DNA of 63,155 nt from Haplosporangium gracile (lineage: Eukaryota > Mortierellomycota > Mortierellomycetes > Mortierellales > Mortierellaceae). Location of the stretch: NCBI GenBank assembly GCA_015499985.1, contig JAAAUF010000091.1, positions 5,430-68,584 of the forward strand, written 5' to 3'. Of the stretch, positions 32,738 through 44,605 are shown piece after piece. The notes beneath the pieces are model-generated. The model was not told the DNA's origin. It worked only from the letters and a program-made list of their open reading frames with translations, and searched no databases. Both the position numbers and the translations under genes were made by a program. Each line of letters begins with the position of its first letter. Within the stretch, counting starts at the first letter, position 1.

Positions 32738-35700
32738 CTAAACACGAACAACATCAGAAACCTCAAGGTCCTGGTCTTCCACATCTCCTCCAAGACCCTC
32801 ATCCTCATGACCTCCTCCTCCTTTACTCGCTCCCGCCGTCCCTGTACCCGCAGACTTCTTACGTGACCCTCCCGGGGGTGGGATCAACGTAGACGATGAC
32901 GAGACAGTAGAAGACGAGACGGGACGAGACGATCGCGTCCTGGCGCGGGAAGAAGATAGGGGGCCTTCATCCCCCTGAGCCGAAATCTTTGTCGATTCCG
33001 TGAGCGATCGTGACCTGAGCTGCTGCCGCTTCTCATCTTCATCTTCTCCATGATGATCGCCGCCCGGTGTTGTCACATCGGTCCCTGCTTCGTCACCGTC
33101 ATCATTGTCGTGGGTGCCTTCTTCGATCTCACCATCATTATCCTGCTCCTCAGTCTCTCCCTGCGTCTCTCCATGGTGTCCCAAGTTGCTGCCGTCTCCG
33201 GCTCTCTCAGCTGCATGAGGATCATGAGGCATGTATCCATATTCATACATATGCTATAATTTGAAAACAGAAAGGCGGGGAACTCAGTCACCCAGAATAC
33301 ATGGTTTGACACACTACACATTCCATAAGGATAATAAGTCAAGACGGTCCAACACGGTCCAACGTTACCTGATGGTAGACTTCTTCAGCAGGTATGTATC
33401 CATACGTGAGCCCATCATATCCAATCATAGGAACCATCCCCTCCATCCCATGGACCTCTCCATGCGCACCGGAGATCATCGGCATCGTCGCAGCATGTCC
33501 CGAGACCATGGAAGGCCCTGGTATCATTCCGCCAGGCATAGGTGGTCCCTGGCCAGGATGCCACGCCATTGCCCCATGCATAAATGGGGTGGGGCCCGGG
33601 ACATACGAGTACCCCATGTACGGCGGCATTACAGGATACCCAGGAGGCGGGAAGGACGCATAGTGTGCCCCATGAGGTCCTTGTCCTGTATACATTCCTG
33701 GATGAGGTGGCATAATCCCGCCTCCTGGGTGAGCAGGCCCTTGTCCTCCTCCTGCCATGGGTACTCCTCTAGTAACTCCCGAGTATCCACTATGGTCATG
33801 TGAGCCTGGCTGTCCTGCGCTTCCCAGTGCTGGTGCTGATCCTCCAGGCCCATGCTTGAATGTATCCGCTCCAGGTGGTGACATATTGGCTCGATATTGG
33901 CCAGGGGAGGTCGCTGGTTGAGAGCCTCCTTGTCGTCGGTTATGATGGGGTGAATTGAATGGAGGCGTCTCATAGCTTCCTCCTGCTCCTGTGCTACTAC
34001 CTTGAGGTCCAGGGTACTTGCTTCCACCTCCAGGTCCACCTTTCCGGTAATTGGCCGAATGTTCCTGAGGATAGTATCCACCTTGCATATGAGGCCCGCT
34101 TCCATAGGGCGCAGAAGCGTATCCAGTATGGCCGCTTCTGTAGGTCGTCTTGGCGTTCCAGCCGTGCCGTTGATGCTCTTGTGTCGTGTTAGGATGATCC
34201 GAGTACAATCCTTGGGGTGTGTTGCTACCACCATAGTACTGGTGGCGAGGCGACGACCGGTACCCACTCGAGCCAGAATGAGGTGGCTGATAACTCTCCG
34301 CTCCGAATTGACTGCGATGTGACGAAGGGTGTGGAGAGTGCGCGGACTTTGGACCAGAAACATGGGAACGTGACGGATCAAGAGAGGAACGACGGTCTCC
34401 ACCACCTGAACTTGTCGAACGAGTACTCATCACGCTTGACCGACGGGAGGACGTGGTCCGCTGAGCTGAGAGTGGGGCGAGTGAGTTGGTGTCGCCGGCA
34501 ACACTGGATCGACGACTGTCTCCTGCCTCCGAGTTGGTCCTGCTTGTCGCGCCACTAACACTACCTCGTCCCTTGCGACTACTGCTTGTCCTTTTAAACA
34601 AACTGACCAGTTGCTCGCCAACTGTTGGCTCGACCTCTGTTCCATCTTTGGACACCTTGACCTCTCTGTTTTCGTACAGTGGATTCAACATGTGCGTCGT
34701 CCTCGTGAATGACACCTTATGTCTATTATGGCAAAAGATATCACGTTGTTAGTTCAAAAATTACTGGCTGACATGCACTTTGTGTTGTATCGTTGCTACA
34801 TAGTGACTTCAGGAGGATTTACAAGTCGATCCACTGAACAGGGAACATAATACCCCACGTCTTAGTGGTCGTCGAAGCGCGAGAGATGGCCTCGGCCTCT
34901 TCGTAAGTAAGCTGCCGACCTTCCTTCGCCGCCTGCTCAATCTCTTCAAGCATCGCCGCCTTCATCTCTGGTGAAAGAGGAATCTCCAATGCAGGCTGCC
35001 AAATCCGATCCTCTCTGCTTGCCATTATCGCTGCTTCGTTCTCTGATGAGATGAGATCCATCATCCTATGTTTCGAAACATGACCAAGATAAGAGCCTCG
35101 TTAGAGTTGACATTCCCTGGCTGGTGCGACATGACGTCCGCTTGCATAGACAAGGCAAATTTGGCTTACCGAGCATAGCCAAAAAACTCTCCACTCTTGT
35201 TGGCACTAAACACAAGGTACACATTCTTGGAGTTCTATTTCGCACATAGAACAATAGGAGTGATAAAACAGTAGTGAGAATGAGCACAAGTACACAGAAA
35301 AGTACATGGCCATTTTCATGCAAATTCCAAGGACATCAATTATTTCTTTTCAGGCGGCAGCTCATTTTCAATGATACACATACCATAAAAGCATCGTTCA
35401 AGATGGGGACAAGATGCTCCTGAGTTGCCCAGAGTCCAAATTGCGCACTCAGCTTGAGATCCTCCTCGTTCAAACTTTTCATAATGAAGTACCGTGACTC
35501 CGCATATCCTAAGGAAGAAGATGAGCGAGACTTTTTCTGGCTCGACTTGGGTTTCCGCTTGCCGTGTCCAGAGCCCGCCGGAGAGGACCCCTCACCTCCA
35601 CTTGAAGAGCTGTCGAGAAGCGGGCTTCCTTCCAGCCGCATTCTTTCCAGGCGGGACTGCACTTCTGAGAGTTCGGGATGCGCGCTTCCAGAATCCATCC

Positions 35701-36814
35701 GCTGCGTTAACAAAGGTGCCTCGTTGGCGATGCCGACGTTGTCACTACTGTTGTTGTTGTTGAAGTAGCCTATGGGATCCGTCAGATGGGGAGGATGTAG
35801 TGGGTGATGTTGCTGCGGGAATCGACCGGGGGGGCCTGGCTTGTTGAAGTATGGATCCGGGACGGGATCCTTTCTGGGTCGGCACACAAGCCGGGTGCTC
35901 TTGAACTCCCTGTCGTGGAAGCGTTGAACAGCGCGATCGACAGCCTCGTGGGTGGTGTAGTTGACAAAGGCGCAATTGGACTTTGACAAAATAAAAATAC
36001 TCTGCAGAGTGATAAAAGATAAAAAGAGAGTTAAGGTTAGAAAGGGAGGACTGCTTTTCTTCAATTCTTCCATATCTTCCAACAAGCGAACACCTCGCTA
36101 TATATGGATCCATTAGAACTTGCCTCTGGGATATCGTGGGGAATGTCACCCTCCGCTTCGGTCGGTTCGGCCTCAAAGATAGCCTTCAGCTCTGCAACAG
36201 TTGTATCGTTCAGCACATTGCCAACCCACATAGCCTTGTCCAGCTCCTTGGGCTTCTTTTGTAACGTAGGCACAGGCGCAGCTCGCCATCCTTCTGAGGT
36301 CTGGTAATATCCCGCATGCTGGTAATCCTGTGGATAGCCTGGATGCATGTAAGGGTGCTTGTATCCTCCTGCTGCATGAAACGGAGGTGCAGACTGAGCA
36401 TCCGTCATGGGGACAGAATGCGATCCACGCGACATCGCGGGTTGCCCTGGGTACACGAGAGGACGACGTGAACCAGGCGATGGTGGTACTGACGACAGAC
36501 TTGATGCGAAAAATGGCCGCGGAGGAGGCATTGCATATCCAGGAGAACCCTGGTGATGGGGGGCCATGACTCCGTGAGGACCAGGTCCTTGGCCTTGTTG
36601 CCCAGAGAATGGTTTGGACGGACCATGGTGAGGACGAGCCTGATAGTAAGGAGACGAAGGGGTAGATCGATGAACGGGATGGGTGTAAGGTGAATGATGC
36701 TGTTGTGGTTGAGGGGGAAAGGGTGTTGAGTGCGGGCTACCTTGATGAAGAGTTGAGGGGTGGGCGGAGAGCGCGCTGTGTTGTGCAGAGTTAGAGGAGA
36801 GGTGCTGCTGATGC

Positions 36815-36845
<31 letters not shown>

Positions 36846-37788
36846 GCGGTAGTGTTTGAGGATGAGGGGGAGTGTTGGACTTGTTAGCGGAAGGGGTATC
36901 GTTTTGGGGATTCCGTTGGTGTGTTTCGTATGCTAGTTGGCCGCGTTCAGATGGGTTTCCTTCTTTCTGACCTTCAGTCTGGACAACTGTTTCAGTCTGT
37001 GTCTCGTCGTGGCCGGGAAGAGTCCTGCTGCTGGGGGATAGTGCTCCAGAGGTGTCCTGGTTATTATTGGGCGAGGCTGGCTTGTCAGACAATGGTGGGA
37101 CGGAGTCAAAATGGTGTGACGTCTCCGGGGGAGGAACTGGTCGAGAACGGGAGGACGCTTTGGCCGGTGGTTGCGCCAACTCTTGATGTTCTACAAATAG
37201 GTGGGAAATTGGCCCTGAGGGAGGAAGAGAAGACACTACCTCGTTTGAACTCCTTGTCTCGCCTTCATCTGCTTCATCCCTGGCTGCCGAAGAGCTTGTT
37301 GTGCTGGAAGGCATGCTGTCGAGAGAGACCGAGGATTCGAGCTGGCGCATATCCGGCGTGGAGATAGTATTGAGCGTCGAATGTTCGCCCGTGCTAGAAG
37401 ATTTGGTCGTCGACCCAACAAAAGATAGAGGTGCGCTCGTTGGGCCATGAGGCTGAAACGACGTACGTGTTTGAGTGTGCTGCTGGGACGGCTGTCGAGG
37501 ATGCTGATGCTGGAGAGTATGCTGTTGATGGTGGGGTTGATGCTGTTGATGATGCTGGGTTCGATGCTGTTGATGCTGAGTTGAAGGCTGCTGTTGTTGT
37601 TGAGGCGGTGATAGAGTGTTCTGCTGCTGTTGGTGTTGAAAGTGATTCTGATGCTGATGCAAGTGAGAGTGAGGGTGGGGATGTTGGTGTTCAAAGGGGG
37701 CAGCCATTGGAGGGGGATGATATCCAACGGGGAACTGCTCACCGTTGGGGCCAATGTAGACAGCGGGATAGTATGGAATCATACCCAT
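32738..37788 (-). CDS. RRM and YTH domain RNA-binding protein (probable m6A reader)
   Basis: Six exons: 37788-36094, 36001-35384, 35234-35170, 35065-34823, 34722-33369 and 33253-32738 (1496 aa), with all GT-AG introns in phase. An RRM spans about residues 515-612 (KAMWVGNVLNDTTVAELKAI, then NCAFVNYTTHEAVDRAV as RNP1). A YTH domain is rebuilt across four exons from about residue 732: SRYFIMKSLNEEDLKLSAQF, GLWATQEH, VYLVFSANKSGEFFGYAR, KTWGIMFPVQWIDLHKV and VSKDGTEVEPTVGEQLVSLF. Trp residues in GLWAT and FPVQW fit the aromatic cage that binds N6-methyladenosine. The N-terminal 500 residues are Gln/His/Pro-rich with polyQ runs; the C-terminus is Gly/Pro/Tyr- and Ser-rich, suggesting condensate-forming tails. 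The start is uncertain: the frame stays open upstream through a polyproline stretch (to about 37924), but has no Met. Confidence 0.88.
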
Positions 37789-39617
37789 AAGTAGCGGGGG
37801 TGGCGGGGGTGGAGGGGGTGGAAGGGGCGGAGGATGGAAGAGTTGAGGGAAAGAGGGATGGAGTGAGGTTTGGAGTGAGAAGTGTACGGGGTGTCGAAGG
37901 TATTTAGGGTGTGGTTGAGGATAGAGTCACGGATAAAACGCATGTGATGGCCTTACAACATAGACAGAGGTTCACTGCTCGCGGAGGTGGACGAGGTGGT
38001 GGAGGTGATAGGGAGTGGGGAGTGACGATGATGATGATGATGATGATGATGAAGAAGATAACGCCAGGGTCGAGGTCTGCAAGGAGGGAGCAGAGAGCGT
38101 GGGAGTTGTTGAGAGCTGAGGTGCTTGCGAAGCAGTCTGTTACTGTTGTTGCTTCTGTTGTACCTATTGCTTCTGTGTGTGCTTCTGTTCTTGTTGCTGC
38201 TGCTGCTGCTCTGGTGATTGATGCTTCTTTTTCTTCTTTCTTTTGGACAAAGACTTTGTCGGGGTTATGTTTGCTGATATCGACAGGGCTGTCCTCTGTG
38301 CTATTGCTTATGCCTGTGCTCGTGTATGCGATCTTGTTGCCGCTGTCGATGCGATTGCTGTTGATTGTATTGTTGTTGTTTTCGGTGGCGTGAATATGAT
38401 ATTGAGGGGGGGGTAGTGGTGGTTGTGAAGAAGGCAAGGGAGGGTGAAGTGTGACAAGTGAAGGAGAGGAGGTGCAAGAGGAGGTAGAGGGAGGAGAAGA
38501 GAAAGAAGAGTAGAAGAGGGAATAAAAGGAAAAGAAGTAGAAAGAGAAGAAGAAAGAGAAGAAGAAAGAGAAGAAGAAAAAGAAGTAAAAGAAGAAGTAA
38601 AAGTGCGAGAAGAAGAAGACGAAGTGGAAAAAGAAAGATACGTGGGAATAGGCATGGGGGAAGAAGAAAGAATGGAGGTAGGTGTTAAGCCTGTTGTGGC
38701 GGTGGTGGTGGAGGAGGAGGAGGAAGGAGGGCGAGACAATGACGGCGAACAGCTGGGAAATCTGGAGGGAGGCATCGCTGCTGTTGGTGGAGGTGATGGT
38801 CAAAGGGGAACAACGACAACAGCAGCAGGGCCTTGCTCAGAATCAGACCTTCCATGTGCTTGGGGTGCAGGAAGAGGAGGAGGAGGAGGAGGAGGACAAG
38901 GACGATAACGATTAGGAGGTTGAGGAAGGGGATGGGGTGTCGGGTGTCTGTGTCGTTCTTTGAGCTCGTATTCTTCGTTCTTCTGTTCCTATCCCCGTTC
39001 CTGTGCCTGGTGCCGTTGTGTTTGTCGTTGTGTTTGTGTTTGTGTTTGTGTTTGTGTTTGTGTTTGTTTTGTTTTTGTTTTTGTCGATTTCCTTTGTTGC
39101 TGTTGTTGTTGTTGTGCTCTGGTTTGAGTTATGGTTTGTCTTTTTTGAAGGTGGGGAATGGGAGGGGTGGGGCGGGAATAACGACAATGGTCGAAAAAAA
39201 AGAAGCCAAAATGAAAGAGACGACGGAAAAAGAAAAAAAAATTACGAGAGCAAAAACGTGAGTGAAGAGTGAAAAGAGAGTTTCAAGCGTTTGAGCCGGG
39301 AGAAGAAAGAAAACACGAACGTCTCGTCAATTATCCTCATCATTATTAATATCGTAAGGAAGGTACCTGCAGAAGACGACTGCACGGTCATTGTCTTCTG
39401 CTCCTGCTCCTGCTCCTGCTGCTTCTGCTGTTTCTGCTGTTTCTGCTGTTTCTACTGTTTCTGCTGTTTCTGCAGCCGTTGTTGCTCTTGCTGTTCCTGT
39501 ACCTGGGCTTGACATTGTCCACGGACCAAGAGGCGTCCTTGGCTTAATTCGAATGGCCATCAGAGTTGGTGGTACCAGTTCAGTAGTTATCATCGTGGGT
39601 ACTATTGGAGATGTCGC

Positions 39618-39663
<46 letters not shown>

Positions 39664-39776
39664 ATCTCTATTATCTGGGCCCCGTTGATGGTGATCCTGT
39701 TTGTATCTGGAGTTTGCATCGTTTTTTATTTTTTTTCTTCCGTTGATGAATGAAAGAATGAATGAATGAAAGTGTG
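37789..39776. repeat. low-complexity region with several microsatellites
   Basis: Tracts include (GAT)n at 38026-38051, purine-rich DNA at about 38400-38900, (GTGTTT)n at 39029-39068, TTTCTGCTG repeats at about 39425-39472 and (GTT)n at 39618-39663. Long frames on both strands are translations of these repeats. On the minus strand a short non-repetitive frame at about 38993-38820 (KNEEYELKERHRHP, followed by Pro-rich sequence) might be a 5' exon of the YTH gene, but the splice joins could not be settled. Confidence 0.6.
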
Positions 39777-41620
39777 AGTAATGAGCGAAATCGATGAACA
39801 AAGCAGAGGAAGAACGACGCTGTTGATTGTACATGTACGTGACGCGATAATGGCCAAAAAGGGTCAGTGAAGGTGGAATGGATTGACTGCATACAAAATA
39901 ATAGCCAACAAGAACCCTTGGAAAAGGAAAAAGGCACCAGGACGTGCCTTGGTCCTTGAAGATGTGCTTACAGCATGATCCAAGTTTCTTTTCATACTTT
40001 CTCCTTCTCGATCAATGTGGCCGAAAACAACACATCCGAAAGCTCATTGTTGCTTCTGTCATACCGCTCGCATCCTTTTGTGGTTGTCCACGTTGTTGGT
40101 GCGACATTACAGCATTTTCACGCACACACATGCAGTCCTTTTTTGTCTTCTTTCTTTCCTCAGTCACTTGCACATGCACAAACAAAAGCGTCGATTCAAA
40201 CGAAAAAAGTAGGTCAGATATTGTTGTTGTTTTACATAAGGGTGTTAGCCCATTCAGACAAGGGGCCCTATACGCCGTTATCGTCGCGACTACTTGTGTG
40301 TATGTATTGTTTTCGAATAATGTCTGAATGCGCCTGTGCTTTTGTTCGTTCGGCACGTAGAAGAGGTCGAAGGAGTCTGAAAGACCGCGAAGAAGGGTGT
40401 CAATGTTTTCGATGGGTGCGGCTATTGTTATTGATGTTGATGTTGTGATCGAAAAAGACTGTCGCGGCTTGTCTGATCACTTGGCATATGAGCCGGATAG
40501 CATGGGATGGCATGGCACAGCGTAGCGCGGCACGGCATGCAAAAGGAAAAAAAAATAGTTGAACAGTACGGGAAAAAAGGAAAGAAAAGACAGTAATAGA
40601 GAAAAAGAAAGATAAATGTAGAAAATGAGGAAACGAAGGAGATTTCCACGCGAAAGTGAAAGACAAATCGGCAAACAAACAAACATGAGAAAAATTAAAA
40701 GTCGTTTGCATTTCATTGGTCAACACAACGGCCTTAAACCGCATAGTCGAGCTCTTTTCCCAGTGACGGACAGCTCAGTCATCAACCCGCGGATATCGCC
40801 CCATGGAGGTGATTCTTTAAGCATCCAGTCGGTATTGCCTGTGAATGAGAAGAAAAGACGTGGTGAATCGTAAAGAAAATAGAAAGAAAAAGGAAGGCAA
40901 AAACAAAAGAAAGAGGGATTGAGAAAATGAACACAAAGAGAGATGAAAAAAAAGGAGAACATGTGAGTACATTATCATTGATATAGATGCATAGATAACT
41001 AGATAGGGAGAATGGTCAAGAATGTGTTCGCGTAAAGCATGCGCATGGGCGTGCGCAAGAACAGAAAAAAAAAGTATATAAAAAGGTCGTATTTCATTGT
41101 CGAAAATCCGTCATTCCAGTTCCTTGAAGGGCCAACATCGACGGCACTGAAAATGGTGGCGGCGTTCACTCAGGGTCTGCAGGGTGACTGAAGTGGCGAC
41201 GAGCCATGTCCACAAAGGACCCTGGTCGAATAACACTTCATCATTAGAAGCTTCAATGACTCTTTGTTATAGATACTGCAGTTGCTGGGTAATGGTAGCG
41301 CACTCTTTTTAGCTATTGCGTGACTCCTTCTCATCCTTCTTAATGTCATGGCACCCATTGATTCCAGTTCCGTTCGTCCATGTGTTTCTGTCCATGGTTC
41401 GAAAACGACAGATCAGTCGTACACTCGAGATTGATCTTATTGAAATTGCCAGCTCGTCCCTTGCTGGTTTCCCGAAGCATTGAGCCCCCCTTAGCTACGG
41501 AGACTAAAGATGTTGCTTTAGATACGCCTCTTCGCTAATGTGGATCCCGAATGACAACCCATGGACTGACCCATACAGACGCTCTCGCCTTTTGTTCCAT
41601 TGTTTCATATCGATCAAGAC
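39777..41620. other. intergenic, no supported gene
   Basis: It lies between the low-complexity block and the 3' end of the casein kinase gene. The open frames are lysine/phenylalanine-rich with no motif. A (CATGG/CACGG)-type imperfect repeat occurs at about 40500-40540. Confidence 0.45.
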
Positions 41621-44261
41621 TTACACTCGATCCGGATTGTTGTTAGCGCGACTCTCAGAGGACATGAAGCGCGATTGGTCTTGAGCAGGTGCACCTCCAT
41701 AGTGCGCAGGCGGCATGTTGGTCTTGTCTCCCACGACGTATGTTCCGTTGTGACGAGGAACAGTGGGGTTGTGAAGGGTCCGCTGCTGCACGTACTGTGG
41801 GGTTTACGTCAACAGGGAACCAGTGATCATATACATATAGAATATAAAAATGTAAAAAAGACAATGCGTATGTTTGTGAGTCAGACAAAATTCTCCTTGT
41901 TCGATTGCGACCATTTGTTGGTATGCTAATAACATCCATAACAACCACTATAGCCAATCGAGCCGTGTCCACGTATAGCCCTCACGTTCATACATCTTCC
42001 TTTTGAGCCTGGTTCATCTGCTGGGCGCGGGTGCTCTCCTTCTCCTGTAAAGGTGCAGGAAGAGAAGAGGAAGAAGAAAATGTAAAGTCAGAAAAGCAAG
42101 TTCCATAACGTCTACCACTGTCTCTCATTAGAGCACAAGCGAAGGTTGAGTGATAACAATAATCAAGCAAAGACAAAAAGAAGCAAAAAAAAATACTTAC
42201 GTATTTGTAGATTGTCCAGTCAAAGACATAGTCGTATTGGAACCCTTCGCGGACAAAGAGGTCACGGAACAGTTTGCGGAGGTACGAGTAGTCGGGCTTG
42301 TCGTCGAAGCGGAGAGAGCGGACGTAATTGAGGTAGATCGCAAACTCTTGGGGGAAACCGCGGCAAAGTATGTCGGTTGACGTGGTCATCTTCTTCTCCA
42401 TAATGCGGTCGTATTTTTGTTTCTTCGTCGCTGCCTTCAATCCCTGCCATGGAAGTGATCCTCTGCAGAAATACATCATCACATATGACAGCGACTCCAA
42501 ATCGTCTCGGCGAGATTGTTCTATTAACAGAACAACATAGACATCGTCAGGCGTTAGCCATCCATCCTACAACTGGAGGCACACAAAAAACAGCGGAACA
42601 ATAGTAGCAGACTGCGGGGTTACTTACCAACTCCTAGATGAGTATTAATACTGGCATAACGGGCGGTTCCTGTCAAGTTCTTGTTCTCCCTGTAAGGAAT
42701 GTGGAGATGGCTTTTGGGGTCGCGGTACTTCTTGGCCAGACCGAAGTCGATCACGTACACTTGGTTGCCACGCTTTCCGATACCCATCAAGAAGTTATCG
42801 GGCTTGATATCGCGGTGAATAAAATTCTTGGAGTGGATGTATTCAATGCGGGAGATCTACACGAAACCGAGAAAGATAAAATGTCATACTGAGATTAGCG
42901 TGCAACTCGAAAGTATCTCAAAAGGGCATGCTCAGTCTGGTGAAGAAAGAAAAACGTACCAATTGGTCTGCCAACAAAAGGACAGTTTTAAGGGAGAACT
43001 TTCTGCTGCAAAAGTTGAAAAGATCCTCCAAACTGGGTCCGAGAAGATCCATGACCATGGCGTTGTAGTCGCATTCTGTTCCAAACCAGCGAATAAAAGG
43101 GATGCCGATTCCGCCAGCCAACGTCTTGTAGACTCGTGCCTCGTACTCCAGCTGAGGGTGCTTTGCTTTGATCGACTCGAGTTTAATAGCGACTTCTTCA
43201 TTGTTGACAATGCTGGTTCCTGTTATAGTTAAAAGAGAGCGAGCAAAAGGTAGCAAGTCAGTAAAGTAGTACGATTATGAAATATGTAAAGAAGCCGGAT
43301 TTTCTAAGAGTAGGCTATCTGCCATGGTATCACGAAAAAGGGCAATCTACCCCGATATGGGATGCGCGCTGTCGATTGGTTTGTGCTTGTTATGAGTGCG
43401 AGTGTAAGTGTGTGTGTTTGTGAGAGCAAGGTGTGATTTGTAGGATAAGATGAAGCGGGAGAAAAAGACGGGCCAGGAGGTGTTATGCGAAAACCTTTGA
43501 TGCGTTGTGTGGTTGTGCCAAGAGAGAGAAGAGAGTCATTTTTCTCTGTCCCTCTTCGTTGTCCATCATTCAGGAGGTATCCTGCAAAGCATTCACCGAT
43601 ATTAATAACAATACAAATGGACATCAATATAAAAAAAAAGAGCGAAAATGTGAAAAAGAGCGCGCCTCGAGGTCCACCACTCGGCTAGGCTAGACTGGGC
43701 TGGGCAAAACTCTTTTTGAGTTCGTCATCATCCAATATCAATGATATGGGCGTCATGAGAGACACTCAGGCAAGACAAAAAAAGGGATAAAAAGGAAAGT
43801 AACGAGCAAGAGGAGATTGGGTGACTAAGGAGAGAGAAATAGAAGGATAGAGGGAGGACCCATTGCGCATATGAACCAGGATGGGTTCCATAAGTGAAGT
43901 GAGAGGAGTCGAAAGAGAGACAGAGAGGCGAGTAGTGGGAAGAGTTGCTTGTCGACCCATTTCACAGCAGTTTTGTTATTTTCCTGGACACATTGGCGCC
44001 GTGCGGATAGGTCAGGTGCCAGTACGATTTTTTTTTTCATTTTGTTCAGCAGGCATATCAACCGACTGGGCTGTTGCGCAATATCTCCTTCAAGGTGTAA
44101 CATGGTCATTGAAAAAGCGATGACAGGCGGATAGAGAGGCGAATGATGGAAAGAGGAGAGTGAAGTAACAAGATGGTCGACTTACCAAGGTAGATGTCAC
44201 CGAAAGAGCCGGAGCCGATTTTGCGGCCTATTCTGTACTTGTTGCCCACGCGCAGTTCCAT
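41621..44261 (-). CDS. HRR25: casein kinase I, HRR25 / CK1 delta-epsilon type
   Basis: Six exons: 44261-44186, 43219-42960, 42856-42628, 42520-42201, 42044-41994 and 41794-41621 (369 aa), GT-AG introns with matching phases. Ser/Thr protein kinase acting in DNA repair, meiosis, vesicle traffic, ribosome maturation and autophagy in model fungi. The start [20 protein letters not shown] and glycine loop match CK1 delta/epsilon. Lys38 (EEVAIK), catalytic loop HRDIKPDN (Asp128), DFG ([12 protein letters not shown]) and the CK1 signature [20 protein letters not shown] are all present. The C-terminus is short, ends NPDRV, and lacks the CC prenyl/palmitoyl motif of YCK-type kinases. The last acceptor is uncertain: three in-frame AGs (CCACAG, GTGCAG and GCAG one codon on) differ by a few residues. 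Intron 1 (43220-44185) is 966 bp, much longer than the others. Confidence 0.95.
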
Positions 44262-44511
44262 GGCAGTTGTCGAGTTGCGTTGAGTTGGGTTCGGGCTGGT
44301 TGAGTGTGAAGATGGGAGAGTGGTTGGTGAAGTTGAGATTAGGCACCTGGCTGTTGAAAAGGGGTCGAATTGGCTGAGCAAGTGTCTAATAGAGAGGATG
44401 AGTGAAAATGAAGCGGCGACGAATGAGAGAGAGGAGAGAGGCGAAGTGGGAGGAGGAGAGAAGGGAAGACGTCTGGTTAGGATGGGGGTATGGGTTAAAG
44501 AGAGAGAGAAA

Positions 44512-44605
44512 NNNNNNNNNNNNNNNNNNNNNNNNNNNNNNNNNNNNNNNNNNNNNNNNNNNNNNNNNNNNNNNNNNNNNNNNNNNNNNNNNNNNNNNNN
44601 NNNNN
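44512..44605. other. assembly gap (94 N)
   Basis: This run of N lies about 250 bp upstream of the casein kinase I start codon between GA-rich and G-rich DNA, which probably caused the gap. No coding sequence is affected. Confidence 0.95.

Noticed and set aside
37904..38803. 299-aa minus-strand frame rich in Phe/Ser/His
   Set aside because: It is a translation of pyrimidine-rich repeats with no motif, and other frames of the same tract are equally open.
39327..39753. polyThr and polyVal frames on both strands
   Set aside because: They translate the (GTT)n microsatellite at 39618-39663 and the TTTCTGCTG repeat.
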